Shown: positions 46,730 to 58,501, counted from the first letter of the stretch. The stretch: 64,000 nucleotides of DNA from Ipomoea triloba (GCF_003576645.1 NC_044922.1:26918888-26982887); one strand, 5' to 3'. Notes: generated from the sequence alone by a model not told the origin. Translations and numbers: made by a program.

Positions 46730-48882
46730 ATGGAAAGTTCACCGTGCTGTGAAAAGGTAGGGTTGAAGAAAGGGCCATGGACACCTGAGGAAGACAAGCA
46801 GTTGTTGGCTTACATTGAGCAGTACGGCCATGGAAGCTGGCAAGCTTTGCCTGAAAAAGCTGGTATTCTATACAGTCTTTCTTTTAGCTTTCTGGTTAGT
46901 TATGGTTTGCATTGACTTTTTTTGGAAATGTTTGTTTAGGGCTGCAAAGATGTGGGAAGAGCTGCAGACTAAGATGGACTAACTACTTGAGACCTGACAT
47001 TAAAAGAGGAAACTTTAGTCTGCAGGAAGAACAATCCGTCATTCAGCTCCATGCTTTTCTTGGAAATAGGTAACTAATCATATTCAAACTCTACTTTTTT
47101 AGATAAGGTGAAAAATTCGTAGTCACTATTTGAGGGTGTGTACTTGCGAGGGTGGATCCAGGAATTCTTTTGAGTGGGGACAAGTTAATTAAGATGAAAT
47201 CAAAGATATATACGAATAAATATTTTTTAAAAAAATTTAAAATTTGATATGAATCAAAAGTACAAATATATTCTCTTACCCTTGTCAAGGGTAAAAAAAA
47301 TAAAAATAAATAAAAGGATTCAAACAATAAATATGCAATCTAACTATCAACTTAGCCTTTTAGTTGAGATGAAGCACATGCTTCAATTAGGAGTTTGAAT
47401 TGAGGTTTGATTTGATCCTAGGACATATGGCACTTGGTACCTACCACCATCTTATGATCATAAATGATAAATGATCACAAAGATGTAAATCGGCCTATGT
47501 TGTTTATAGCTAATCGACTCAAATAAAAAAGGTTTAGGTTACTCTACTCATTGGAAACTTGGAATCTTGTGGCTATTATACTGTCATAACAACCAAACCA
47601 ATTTGGATGGGTTGTCCCTTTAATTTTAAACTCTGCTTATTTTGAGTAACGAAAGAAACTCGCAGTGACTTTCCGAGTGTGTACTAAGTAAATCTGCTTT
47701 GTGATTAGAATCGATAAAGGGCCACAATAACATAAATCATCTTAGACTCTATAGTTGAACTACTCAAACAGTCAAACCAATAAACTCAATAGGTCGCTTC
47801 TACCATAATCAAGTTTGAAACTAGTTATCAAGAACCGAACAATTTGGATGGATTCTACTGACGTATACAAACTCGATTTGAAATCATGTAAAACTGATAT
47901 TAGTGTTTATTTACTAATGGACAGTGTTGCAAAAATCTTGCCTAATCGGTGTCTAGGCACTAAGCGCCGTACAACCGCCTAGCGCATCACTATAATCAGT
48001 GGTCTAGGCGATCCGCCGACTAGGCTGCATAGGCGCTGACCGTCTAGGCCTACTAGGTGTCGACTATGTTTTTAAAGCACCGATTAGGCCGCCTATTTGG
48101 CTGCTTAGCGATTATTCTATTTTATAAAAATGAGTTATTTCAATCAAAATGACATCTTTCAACCATGCTAATGGTAGAAATTCTTGATTTTTGTGGAGTA
48201 CAGATGGTCAGCCATTGCTTCTCACCTGCCAAAGAGAACAGATAATGAGATAAAGAACTATTGGAATACTCATTTGAAGAAGAAACTAAGTAAGATGGGC
48301 ATTGATCCAATGACGCATAGGCCAAAGATAAACTCCTCCTTCGGCTCAGCCGCCAATCTCAACCACATGGCTCAGTGGGAAACCGCCCGGCTCGAAGCCG
48401 AAGCTCGCCACTCAAAGTTCATCAGCTCAGCTCAAAACTCCTCCTTCCGCCTGCCCACCAATAATCCACCGCCGCCGCCCAAAGTCCCGCCGACTCTCGA
48501 CGTGCTAAAAGCTTGGCAAGAAACGTGGACCAAACCGCCAAGGACGAGGGTTTTATCCAATGTAGATGGCGGCGCGTTTGTCCCAAACGCAACTCCACAT
48601 CAATCTCCGACAACCTTAAACTTTTCCGACCAAAACTTATGTTACATGGAAACTCCATACGTACACGAGTCCAATATAGGAAACCCTAACCCCACCCGCG
48701 ACGACATAATCCCTCACGTTGCCATGGATCCCTTATCGGAGCTTCCAACCTTCATTCATGGATTCCCGGAGCTTTCACCGGAAACCCTCACAGGATATTT
48801 GGACGACGACAATGTCGTCGGAAACTACGGCACGGCCAACGTGGAAGACAACAGCCATTACTGGAACAGCATCGATCCTTAA
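46730..48882 (+). CDS. MIXTA-like R2R3-MYB, copy 3 (C-terminus lost)
   Basis: Exons 46730-46862, 46940-47069 and 48204-48882 give 313 residues with GT-AG introns. The protein begins [11 protein letters not shown] where the others have MGRSPCC, and has Gln38 where copies 1 and 2 have Arg ([13 protein letters not shown]). R3 is intact, and Asp64 and the tryptophans are kept. The subgroup 9 motif reads [17 protein letters not shown] and lacks three residues (LVR). [11 protein letters not shown] is kept. Near the end, a 4-bp insertion in AGCATCGATCC shifts the frame into a stop, so the shared tail ([11 protein letters not shown]) is lost. A second 4-bp insertion (AATCAATC) and a changed original stop lie further on. 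It may still be functional; its expression is unknown. Intron 2 (1134 bases) holds a hAT-type insertion. Confidence 0.82.
47922..48167. mobile_element. hAT-type insertion in intron 2 of MYB copy 3
   Basis: Begins CAGTGTTGCAAAAATCTTGC and is flanked by CTAATGGA (47914-47921) and CTAATGGT (48168-48175). The interior carries CTAGGCG / CGCCTAG palindromes. It sits at the same site as the element in copy 2 but is longer. Confidence 0.7.
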
Positions 48883-49212
48883 TAATCAATCTGGTGGCGT
48901 CTCCGGTGGGTTCGCCGGTTTTCTTGCTAATTAATTACTCCGTATCACTTATAAGTATCCTTAATTTATTAATTAGGATTATTAGTGGCCTTTAATAATA
49001 GTAATAATCATTTAGGAATTAGGATTAATAATGTTGTTTGTACGTTCGGAGACAATAAGGTTATGATTGCTACTGCATGCGATCTACCTGAATTTGTGGT
49101 AGAGTGTTCTTCTGAGTTCTGATCATTAATTCTTGTTGGGTCCATTTTATTTGTTTGTTTAAAATCCTTAGATAAATAAAAATATCATTTAAAAAAATAT
49201 CTTTCAAATATG
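48883..49212. other. Downstream flank of MYB copy 3
   Basis: Contains the out-of-frame remains of the MYB tail to about 48930, then flank shared with copies 1 and 2 (GTGGCCTTTAATAATAGTAA, TTAATAATGTTGTTTGT). There is no SINE here, so this is a second empty-site witness for the insertion at copy 2. Confidence 0.65.
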
Positions 49213-49217
49213 TGATC

Positions 49218-49624
49218 TGTTAGATAAATGTCACTTTCATTAGGAAAGTGGATCCACCAGCAGAAAACATGGATCCACTATCCCCTTAAAATCAGGGATT
49301 CATTATCTCATTATTAAGATATTGAATCCCACTATGATTTCTGAAAGGTCATTATAATGAAATGCCATTTTTCTGTTCATAAGTGGTGCAAACAGTTAAA
49401 CAGTAGGAAATAATTGGAATAGTGCATTGATGGACTGCATCTATAAAAAGGCTCTATAATCCTCTCACTGCACAATATATTAAGACTCATACACCATCTA
49501 AGAGGGTTGTGAAAGTGAGAGATTAAAAAAAAAAAAAAAAACTCTTTTGCAGCAGTTCAGGCATCAACAAACAATTAACTATGGCTGGAGGTTAGATCCT
49601 ATATGCTTCCTATTTATTCTTACA
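49218..49624 (+). repeat. 5' LTR of the Copia element
   Basis: 407 bp, bounded by TG and CA. The last 127 bases recur at 55512-55636. It contains a TATA motif (49442) that probably directs the element's transcript. Confidence 0.9.
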
Positions 49625-51447
49625 GTTGGTATCAGAGCCAATAAAACCTCTGCTTGGTTGATTTGTTTGTATGTATATATGCCTAAGATATAGATATATT
49701 GAATTTACAGTGTATGCATATATATAATTTTTGACTTTATATATATATATATACAAAATTCTTCAAAGGTTTTATTTGGAATATGGCATGAATTTCTTTG
49801 AAATAAAATCATAAAACAAACCTCTACTGTCGTTCGTATTTGCTCCTATTTGGTCTCCGATTTGTCGCTCTCCGTTGACCGGTGACGGAGATGGTGACGT
49901 CGACGACTGGAGCGGTGGGCGGCAGGTGGTGTTGAGGTGAGATGACTGCGACGAGATTGAGTATTAAACATTGCTTCCATCTCTTTTGGTTGCTTCTGTG
50001 TCTCTCTCACTGTCTGGCTGCGCAAGATGAAGAATAAGAGCAGCTAGGTTTGGATTTGGATGGTTTGAACAAAATATATGGCTAATTAAAGAATCTGATG
50101 GAAAGGGATTGAAAGGATGGGTTATGTTTGGCCCATTTTGGCTAAGGGTTTCTTTTAAAATTAATTGGGCTTATTTGAGTTATTTGGATTAAATTCAAAT
50201 TCAAGGCCTATTTAATTTTAAAGCTTTTGGGCCTATCCATTAAGAAAATTTCTCTTCATCATATTAGGCTTTCATATATCCTGATTTGTTCAAGCTAATC
50301 TCTCATTAATTTAAATCATTATTCAATTTGTAGCAAATATTAAGATCTACATTTGCCATTTGAATTTTGATTTAATATTAAGGTGTACATTAAATTGTTT
50401 AAGTATTGCAATTTAATTGTGAAGTATGAGTTTGTTAATATGCATAATTTGAGCATGCTTTGTATATTTATTGCAATAATTATTTGATTGTTATAATTAT
50501 ATATTTAGAAAAGCATGTTCTTTAAGGATGAATTTAGAGCCTTGTAGGTTTGAATTAAATGTTTATTATGCATGGTATAGTGCCTTTTAGGTGAATTAGT
50601 GCCTTTTAAGGATAGATTAGGCATATTATCGATCTTCAATTGTGTCTAATTATTGGCACATTAAAGAATCCTAAAAGGATAGTATACCCTATTTAAAGCC
50701 TTAACTGTAAGTGAATTTACATTCATATAGGACTTCCAAACTATTGTACATTGAATGTGAGAATGCATGAACCAGGGAAAGTTCTTGGGGAGGAACACAA
50801 GTTCTATGGCCTGGCTTAAAACGCCTTGCTGGCTGAAATTGCCATAGTGCCTTCAGCCATATTGCTACTAGTCCCCTTGCGACCCTACTCTGTCTAAGGA
50901 GTTGGTTTTTAAAGGAGCCTTAGCACCTACCAACTTTCCTGGGAGTATACTTGGGAATTGTTTATCATATGTCAGTACAATTTGTTTGTTAGGCTTTAAA
51001 TAAATCTATGCCGATGTGATAATACGATTTTAGTTAATTAAGGAGTAGCCACAGCATCTTTAATTTAATTGAGATTGTATATTAAGTTTTAATAAATCAC
51101 ATAAAGTTTAGGCATAAATTGCGATCAATCATACGTAATATAATAAAATTTCGCCCACAGGCAATTTTGTTACATTTGTATGATTAATTGGAATAAAATA
51201 CTGAGCTGTGATCATAATTTCGCCCACAGGCAATTATGTATCGGCATACAGTTTGGTAGTTTTGTTATTATGTGTGGAAAATCAAACTATAATCGTACCC
51301 ATTCCGTTTCCACCATTAAGTTTTGATAGATTCATTATGCGTAAAAATTTAGCCCACAGGTAATTTTTATGGCATTCGAGTCTATCTTATGCATCATTTA
51401 CATTGGTAATGTATGCAATTCGGTTCTATGTGTGCCTCAAAACTGAT
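49625..51447 (+). other. Untranslated leader of the Copia element
   Basis: A long AT-rich leader after the primer binding site, with no open frame. Repeated modules of the type TTCGCCCACAGGCAATT occur near 51150, 51220 and 51350. The part at 50260-50520 matches the leader of the coding-free element at 3040-5722. A GC-richer stretch (49850-49960) contains CGACGACTGGAGCGG. Confidence 0.7.
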
Positions 51448-51855
51448 ATGAACCTTTTGGTCTTTACAGCATCTCAACCCGTTACTCATACTGATTTGAC
51501 CATTCAAATTCCCCAACTCTGTAGTGACAACTATAAGATTTGGAAAGAAAGGATTCTCTTGAATTTAGGGTGGAAAGAGTTGGACTATGCTGTCAATAAC
51601 AATAAACCACAAATCCCTACAAATTCAAGTACACCTGATGAAATTGCACTATATGAGCGATGGGAGAGATCCAATCGGCTCAGTGTAATTTTGATCAAGT
51701 CTAATGTTTCGGATTCAGTTCGTGGTATTGTTGACGCATATACAGATGTCAAGCCCTTGCTTGAGGCCCTTGACGCTCAATATGCCAGCTCAGTGAAGTC
51801 TTTAACTAGCACCCTTATTATGAAATTTTCTTCCCTTCGTTTAAAACACTGTTAA
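51448..51855 (+). CDS. Copia gag, N-terminal part (frameshifted)
   Basis: Encodes the beginning of the capsid protein: [20 protein letters not shown] is the usual Copia gag start, followed by [21 protein letters not shown] prefer the ATG at 51448 over the upstream one at 51403, because the extra residues are unlike gag. A one-base excess in an A run near 51844 ends the frame at 51855. The capsid continues in another frame at 51875, so gag is broken by a single event. An assembly error in a homopolymer is also possible. Confidence 0.8.
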   Translation: MNLLVFTASQPVTHTDLTIQIPQLCSDNYKIWKERILLNLGWKELDYAVNNNKPQIPTNSSTPDEIALYERWERSNRLSVILIKSNVSDSVRGIVDAYTDVKPLLEALDAQYASSVKSLTSTLIMKFSSLRLKHC

Positions 51856-51874
51856 GGGTGTACGTGAGTACATT

Positions 51875-54800
51875 ATGAAGTTTCAGGATATAACAAACCA
51901 ACTGAAAAAACTCGGGGTAGTTTTGCCGGATACCTTTGTGGTACATCATGTGTTAAATACACTTCCACATCATTATGAGCCATTTAAAATCTCTTATAAC
52001 ACGCATAAGGAAAATTGGTCTATCGTTGATTTAATGACCATGTGTGTTGAAGAGGAGGAAAGGCTTTCAATGGAAATGGGTGAAAGTGTTATGCTTTCCA
52101 TACCGCAAGGAAAGGGCAAATCTCGTAGTACCACTAAGGCTAAGGGAAAAAGCCAACCTCAAGCTGACATAAAGAAGATGCAAAGGTGTTTTTTCTGTAA
52201 AAAGAAAGGACACTTTAAGATAGATTGCGTCAAATTCAAGAAATGGCTTGAGAACAAAGGTAATCTATCCTCATTTGTATGTTATGAATCTAATATGTCT
52301 GAAGTTAACACTAATACTTGGTGGATTGATTCTGGATCAACAATCCATATTGCAAATTCCTTACAGGGACTTCAAGCCTTAAGGAAACCAGTGGGAAGTG
52401 AGCAGACTATCTTATCCGGAAACAAGATGGGCTCACAAGTTGAAGCAATAGGAACATGTAAAATAATATTAAGTAGTGGCTTTGTTTTTATTTTAGAAAA
52501 GACCTTTTATGTACCAAGTTTCTCACGAAACTTGATTTCTGTTTCAAGGCTTGTACCATTAGGATTTTCATTTAAGTTTCAAGACAAGTCTGTTGTGATT
52601 TTTAATAAATCAACTTGTGTTGGAAATGGTACTTTGTCTGATGGTCTTTATCGCATTAATCTACAAAGCAATTCTACATATAATTCTTTACATGTTCATA
52701 CTGGCACTAAAAGACCAAGTATTAATGAGAATTCCTATATGTTATGGCATCGGAGATTAGGTCACATCTCTATTGAAAGAATTAAGAAATTAGTAAATGA
52801 TGGGGTACTTAGTACTCTTGATTATACTGATTTTGAGACTTGTATAGATTGCATTAAGGGAAAGCAAACAAACAAGTCTAAGAAAGGTGCCACAAGGAGT
52901 TCTACCATATTAGAAATCATACATACTGATATATGTTGTCCGGATATGGACATGATAGGCCAAAAATATTTTATCACCTTTATTGATGATTATTCACGGT
53001 TTACATATATGTATTTGCTTTCTAATAAGTATGAAGCATTGGATGCCTTCAAAACGTTTAAGGCTGAAGTTGAGAACCAATGTGGAAAGCGAATACAAAT
53101 AGTAAGATCAGATAGAGGTGGTGAATATTATGGTAGATACACTGAAAATGGACAAACACCTGGTCTTTTTGCTAAGTTTCTTCAAGAACATGGGATTGTC
53201 GCCCAATACACCATGCCTGGTTCTCCGGACCAAAATGGTATTGCTGAAAGAAGAAACCGAACACTTCTTGACATGGTCAGAAGTATGCTTAGCAACTCAA
53301 AACTTCCTAAGTTCTTGTGGATTGAAGCACTGAAAACGGCTACGTATATATTAAACCGTGTTCCAACTAAGGCTGTCCCAAAGACACCTTTTGAATTGTT
53401 CAAAGGTTGGAAACCGAGTTTGCAACATATGCGTGTTTGGGGATGTCCGTCTGAAGTGCGTATATATAACCCACAAGAAAAGAAGTTAGACTCGAGAACT
53501 ATAAGTGGTTTCTTTGTAGGATACGCACAGTCCTCAAAGGGTTACAGATTTTACTGTCCATCTCATTCTACTAGGTTTGTGGAATCAAGAAATGCCAAAT
53601 TTCTTGAAGATGATTTGATTAGTGGGAGGGATCATGCCAAATTTCTTGAAGATGATTTGATTAGTGGGAGGGATCGGTTCAAGGATTTAATTCCTGATTT
53701 GATTAGTGGGAGGGATCGGTTCAAGGATTTAATTCCTACTCAAGAACATAATAGGGATCGGTTCAAGGATTTAATTCCTACTCAAGAACATAATAAACTC
53801 CATCCTTCTACATCATTAGATAGGTTGATAATAGATCAAAATACCCCTCAAGATCACACGGGTATTGAACAACCTATTGATGAAATTCCACAAAATGCTG
53901 AGATTATTCTAATAGATCAACCAATTCAGGAAATTCCTGAAGAGGAAGTTGAACCATCAACTCTTCAAAGAGAAGGTAGTCCAGCATTAAGAAGATCTAC
54001 TCGAATTAGAAAATCGGCAATTCCTAGTGATTATATAGTGTATTTACAAGAAAGCAATGTTGGAGAAACAAATGATCCTGAAACCTTTTCACAAGCCATA
54101 AGTTGTAAGGAATCTGATTTATGGTATGAAGCCATGAAAGATGAAATGAGTTCCATGCGGAGCAATGATGTTTGGGACCTTGTAGAGTTGCCTAATGATG
54201 CCAAGGCTATTGGCTGTAAATGGGTCTATAAAACCAAAAGAGACTCATTAGGCAACATTGAAAGATACAAGGCTAGACTTGTTGCTAAAGGATTCACTCA
54301 GCAAGAAGGAATCAATTACACAGAGACATTTTCTCCTGTGTCAAAGAAAGATTCACTTCGTATCATTTTGGCTTTAGTTGCACACTTCAATTTTGAACTG
54401 CAACAAATGGATGTGAAAACAACATTCCTTAACGGTGATTTAGAAGAGGAGGTTTATATGAAACAACCTGAAGGTTTCTCTTCTAGTAAAGGTGAGCATT
54501 TGGTTTGCAAGCTCAAGAAGTCCATTTACGGATTAAAACAAGCCTCCCGCCAATGGTATATAAAATTTGATGGGATTATTTCTTCATATGGTTTTGTTGA
54601 AAGTCCAATAGATAATTGTATATACCAAAAGGTAAATGGGAGTAAAATATGTTTTCTTGTTTTATATGTGGACGACATTTTACTTGCAACAAATAATAAA
54701 GGGATGCTACATGAGGTGAAGCAATTTCTTTCTAATAATTTTGATATGAAGGATATGGGCGAGGCATCTTATGTCATTGGCATAAAGATCCATAGAGATA

Positions 54801-55510
54801 GATCACGTGGTGTTTTGGGTCTATCACAAGAAGCCTATATTAACAAAATTTTAGAAAGATTTCGGATGAAGGATTGCTCACCAAGTGTTGCTCCTATTGC
54901 GAAGGGAGATAAGTTGAGTTTGGATCAATGTCCAAAGAATGATTTTGAAAGAGAATCCATGAAGGATATTCCATATGCTTCAGTTGTTGGTAGTCTTGGT
55001 TATGTCCAAGTCTGTACCAGACCGGACATTGCCTTTGCTGTGGGAATGCTAGGTCGATATCAAAGTAATCCGGGTTTAGACCACTGGAGAGCTGCAAAGA
55101 AGGTTATGCGGTATCTTAAGGGTACCAAAGATCATATGCTCGTGTTTAAGCAGACGGATCTATTGGACGTCATTGGGTATTCTGATTCAGACTTTGCCGG
55201 TTGTGTTGATTCACGAAAATCAACATCAGGGTACATCTTTATCATGGCCGGTGGGGCTATATCATGGAGAAGTGTTAAACAAACTTTAATTGCCACTTCT
55301 ACCATGGAAGCCGAGTTTGTTTCATGCTTTGAGGCAACTTCACAAGGTGTATGGCTAAAGAATTTCATCTCTGGGCTTAGAATCATGGATTCTATATCTA
55401 AGCCGTTAAAAGTTTACTGTGATAACTCAGCTGCTGTCTTCCTAGCTAAAAATAATAAAAGTGGAAGTCGAAGTAAACACATCGACATTAAGTTTTTAGC
55501 TATCAGGGAG
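51875..55510 (+). CDS. Copia pol polyprotein with gag C-terminus (cut by gap)
   Basis: One long open frame of about 1,210 residues. The order is that of Ty1/Copia: capsid C-terminus; zinc knuckle [14 protein letters not shown] (about 105-118); protease with DSGSTIHI (about 151); pre-integrase LWHRRLGH (about 289); integrase with catalytic Asp352, Asp413 and Glu458 ([22 protein letters not shown]); reverse transcriptase from about 765 with YVDDILL (Asp933, Asp934); and RNase H from about 1100 ([33 protein letters not shown]). All the catalytic residues I can place are present. The frame is interrupted only by the N at 55511, which removes the last tens of residues. Three 42-bp duplications lie in the integrase-RT linker. 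It may be an active or recently active copy. Confidence 0.92.
53592..53794 (+). repeat. Three overlapping 42-bp tandem duplications in pol
   Basis: ATGCCAAATTTCTTGAAGAT starts at 53592 and 53634. GATTTGATTAGTGGGAGGG starts at 53654 and 53696. AGGGATCGGTTCAAGG starts at 53711 and 53753. Each pair is exactly 42 bases apart and looks identical. They lie in the non-catalytic linker and keep the frame (3 x 14 residues). Confidence 0.95.
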
Positions 55511-55511
55511 N

Positions 55512-55636
55512 CTAAGAGGGTTGTGAAAGTGAGAGATTAAAAAAAAAAAAAAACTCTTTTGCAGCAGTTCAGGCATCAACAAACAATTAACTATGGCTGG
55601 AGGTTAGATCCTATATGCTTCCTATTTATTCTTACA
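55512..55636 (+). repeat. 3' LTR of the Copia element, last 125 bases
   Basis: Begins CTAAGAGGGTTGTG directly after the N and ends TTCTTACA. Apart from a shorter A run it equals 49498-49624. The first 280 or so bases of this LTR are missing from the assembly. Confidence 0.9.
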
Positions 55637-55641
55637 TGATC

Positions 55642-56168
55642 TACATTGGTGTTTCAGTTCCCGTTTGAATTTTACGCAAATTTTACTGTGGACCATGGTC
55701 CAAACCCTGCATCAAAACGACGTCGTAATACATGCAATTACAGGTCACAAACCATGCATCAAGGCAACTAGCCATCTTTGGTAGAATGCGACCGGTGACA
55801 GCGACAGTCAACGATCGCCAATCGCTGATATTGTGACTATAGTTGCCAGAATTTGGTCAGATGTTCGCCGGCCGGAGGTTAATTAGAAGTCTAGATGACC
55901 TGTAATACCTGCAATTACAGGTCACAAATTGGTTAGAGGGTTTGCTTGCTCCAAAATAATAAGTTTGAGGGTCTAGATGGACCATATTGTAGTTCATGGT
56001 GTTGGATGAACAATCAGTTGTAGTACATATGCCTATTTGACCCTTTTGCCTTTAGTTTAAAATAATACAGGTTCTTCCTAAAGTGATGCAAATTTCTATT
56101 TTTGGGGTCTGATGATTTCACATTTTCTTGACCAGCTAACTAAAAGCACACACCAAGACGAACTCTTC
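55642..56168. other. Intergenic, GGACC-family fragments
   Basis: After the target duplication comes a short piece of MYB-unit flank (CTACATTGGTGTTTCAGTTCCC). It is followed by GCAAATTTTACTGTGGACC and the palindromic core AAACGACGTCGT (55714-55725), probably another MULE-like fragment. From about 56050 it matches the region upstream of copy 3 (42400). No gene. Confidence 0.5.
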
Positions 56169-56461
56169 TTATACACAATTGTTATACCATGGACCAGGGT
56201 TCATATTGCATTGTGAACCCTAATACAGAAATTATGTATCGTCAGTTAATACGTTTTATATCCACAGTTAACTGTTTCTGTACGTGTAAACAAATAACTT
56301 GATAATTGCTGCCACATAATATAATAGCTACATGTACAGAAATTGTCAACTGCATGTAGGTACAGAATGTGTCAATTACATATAATGAATCTGAAAGTTA
56401 TTTTTTGGACCAGGGTCTACAATGCAAAGTAAACTCTGATCCATGGTATAATTTGTCTCTT
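56169..56461. mobile_element. MULE-like TIR element (GGACC family), copy E3
   Basis: Counterpart of E2 (42509-42789): CAATTGTTATACCATGGACC to GATCCATGGTATAATTTGTC. The flanks TCTTATACA and TCTTGCACA are a decayed 9-bp repeat. The element was therefore present before the copy 3 and copy 4 units separated. Confidence 0.65.
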
Positions 56462-58130
56462 GCACATGCTAGATGGTAATTTGTTATAAGGTGAAATTAC
56501 ATATATTTGGAGTATTCAGTGACTTAATTGTATTTTTTGTTCACTGTCGCTTAGTTAAACTTTTAGGTTATGTTCAATGGTCATTATTTCTAAGTTTTAA
56601 GGTAGCTGTATTCTTAATACTATTGAATAATCCGAAAACGAGAAAAACATATCCTTGGAGTAAATTAATTAATAAGTTGGCAGTTGGAAGTTGGAAAAGT
56701 GGGACTAGATTTGACTAGTACATCAAATCAATTACTCCATATGTCTTTCCCTTATAAGAGTTGAAAGCAACAGCTTGAAGTAGCTAGCTAGCTAGCTATA
56801 ATTTCTAGTATCTTTGTGTTTGGATGCTCCCCAGCCACACTTCCACATTAACGTAGAAAAAATTATACTTTAAATCTTAAATTATAAAATAATTAAGTTT
56901 AATTTTTTTTTCCATTTAACATAAATTTGTAATATCATTCTCAATTAGTCACAGAAGTGATATATTTGGTCTGTCTTTGGACAAAAACTTAAGCAATACT
57001 AATATAGTAAGGAAAAAAATTTATATTTTCAATATAATTTCCGTCCTTATTGCTTGTAATTATAATGAGAGATTGTCATTTATTTTAGTTATTTATCTCT
57101 CATTTTGTAGTGCACTACTATCAGATAGAGAGATTGGCATTGTACTCATTGTTTTCGTAATCAATTGCAAAATACAAAATTTTAATTATATTGTACAACC
57201 TCACATATATATACAAATGAGTAACTTGTTTAGATGTACTGGATTGTAAAATAAAAAATGAGAGTACAATGACAACCCTTGGATCAATTAAGGGTGTGTT
57301 TGGTTCATTGGTTTACACACTAGAAATGAGAATTAAAATCATAATTGTTGTTTGGTAGATAACTTTTTAAAACACAACTATGGGATTTGGATTACTCCTT
57401 CAATTAAAAACCTCATTCTCTAATTAAAAACGGGTATCATTGCATCTTATCCCTCCTCATCTGTCAACTCCCGATCTGTTGCCTCTTCATTACATCCCTC
57501 ATATTTATGTTTTGAATTTTTGTCCGTATTAGTGCTTTGGATGTCATAATATTAAGATCAATTGCTTTGATTTTTTGTTTTTGTATTTTTAAAACTTTTA
57601 TTTCTATTATCGAGTCATACACATAACCAAACATTGATATAGATAATCATTCCAATTCCACCCTGCGATTGGAGTGGCGCGATGGCGACTGGAGCTGCGT
57701 GGTGAGGTGCTGGAGCGGGCAAAGCTGGAGGCTGGAGGCGAGGTGAGGTGCTGGAGGCTGCATACTTCTTTCTTTAGCCTTAAGGCCTGGCTCGCTCTTT
57801 CGCAGGCTATCTTTTATTAGCCCTAATGTGCCCCACCGCAGGGCGGGTGCGGGGCAGCCCGTGGGTTTTAGCCCACTTTAACAATACTGAGCATATGATG
57901 AGTCTACTCTTTCCCATTAGTCTGCGTAAATAGATTTGTGTCATTAAAAGCTAGAGATCAATGGTCTCAAAAGAAGATTTCAGAAAAAGCTGTTACTTAT
58001 TGATTGAAATTTTCGTAACTCAAAATCTCTACCAAACATGGGATTAACTTTCCCACCTCTTAATTGTCGGGAAAGTTCTCACTTTCCTTGAAATCAAGGG
58101 AAATAAAAGTTTTTCTTGTACGTTTCTTAA
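56462..58130. other. Upstream region of MYB copy 4 (partner of 42790-46110)
   Basis: Collinear with the copy 3 unit minus its two private MITEs. Contains GGTGTGTTTGGTTCAT (57293), the GC-rich patch with GGAGGCGAGGTGAGGTGCTGG (57735) and AAAAGCTAGAGATCAATGG. No coding region is supported. Confidence 0.55.
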
Positions 58131-58376
58131 TTGTTAAATTTATTTTTGTGTGTTACGAGATGATGGTGGTCGGTTTTTGGCTGCTAAAGGAGTACGTATT
58201 ATGGGAAAATATGAGGTCAAAGAAGCCGAGGCAATCTGCATTCGGGAAGCCATTTCTTTGTCAGGTTGCGGAGAGTGGTTTGATCACCCTCCTTCTCATC
58301 TTGTTGATTGTCTTATTTCTGATCTAATGAATTAAGTATTTCTTCTCAAAAAAAAATTGTTAAATTTATTTTTGTG
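58131..58376 (+). mobile_element. 5'-truncated LINE insertion with 20-bp target duplication
   Basis: The insert (58151-58356) encodes the start of a LINE-type RNase H domain: LRDDGGRFLAAKGVRIMGKY, then EAEAICIREAISL. It runs to a stop at 58335 and ends in an A tail. A perfect 20-bp direct repeat beginning TTGTTAAATTTATTTTTG flanks it (58131-58150 and 58357-58376). The copy 3 unit has the empty site at about 46088-46110. The domain family matches the older relic at 40985-41320. Confidence 0.85.
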
Positions 58377-58501
58377 TTTTTAATAGTATGCATTTTTAAT
58401 GTCGTTGCTAAATATATAATTTTTATATATACTAATGCTAAATTTTGTAATTAGTACTATATGAAAGTTATCATAAACTTAATTCATAAACCAATAATAA
58501 G

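Larger units (their letters stand above)
49218..55636 (+). mobile_element. Young Ty1/Copia LTR retrotransposon
   Basis: The 5' LTR (49218-49624, TGTTAG...TTACA) carries TATAAAAAG near 49442. It is followed by the primer binding site TGGTATCAGAGC (49627-49638), a 1.7-kb leader, gag-pol and a partial 3' LTR (55512-55636). The element is flanked by the 5-bp repeat TGATC (49213-49217 and 55637-55641). The two LTR parts that can be compared differ only in the length of an A run, so the insertion looks recent. The unoccupied site is legible downstream of MYB copies 1 and 2. A single N at 55511 hides the end of RNase H, the polypurine tract and about 280 bases of 3' LTR. Confidence 0.93.
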
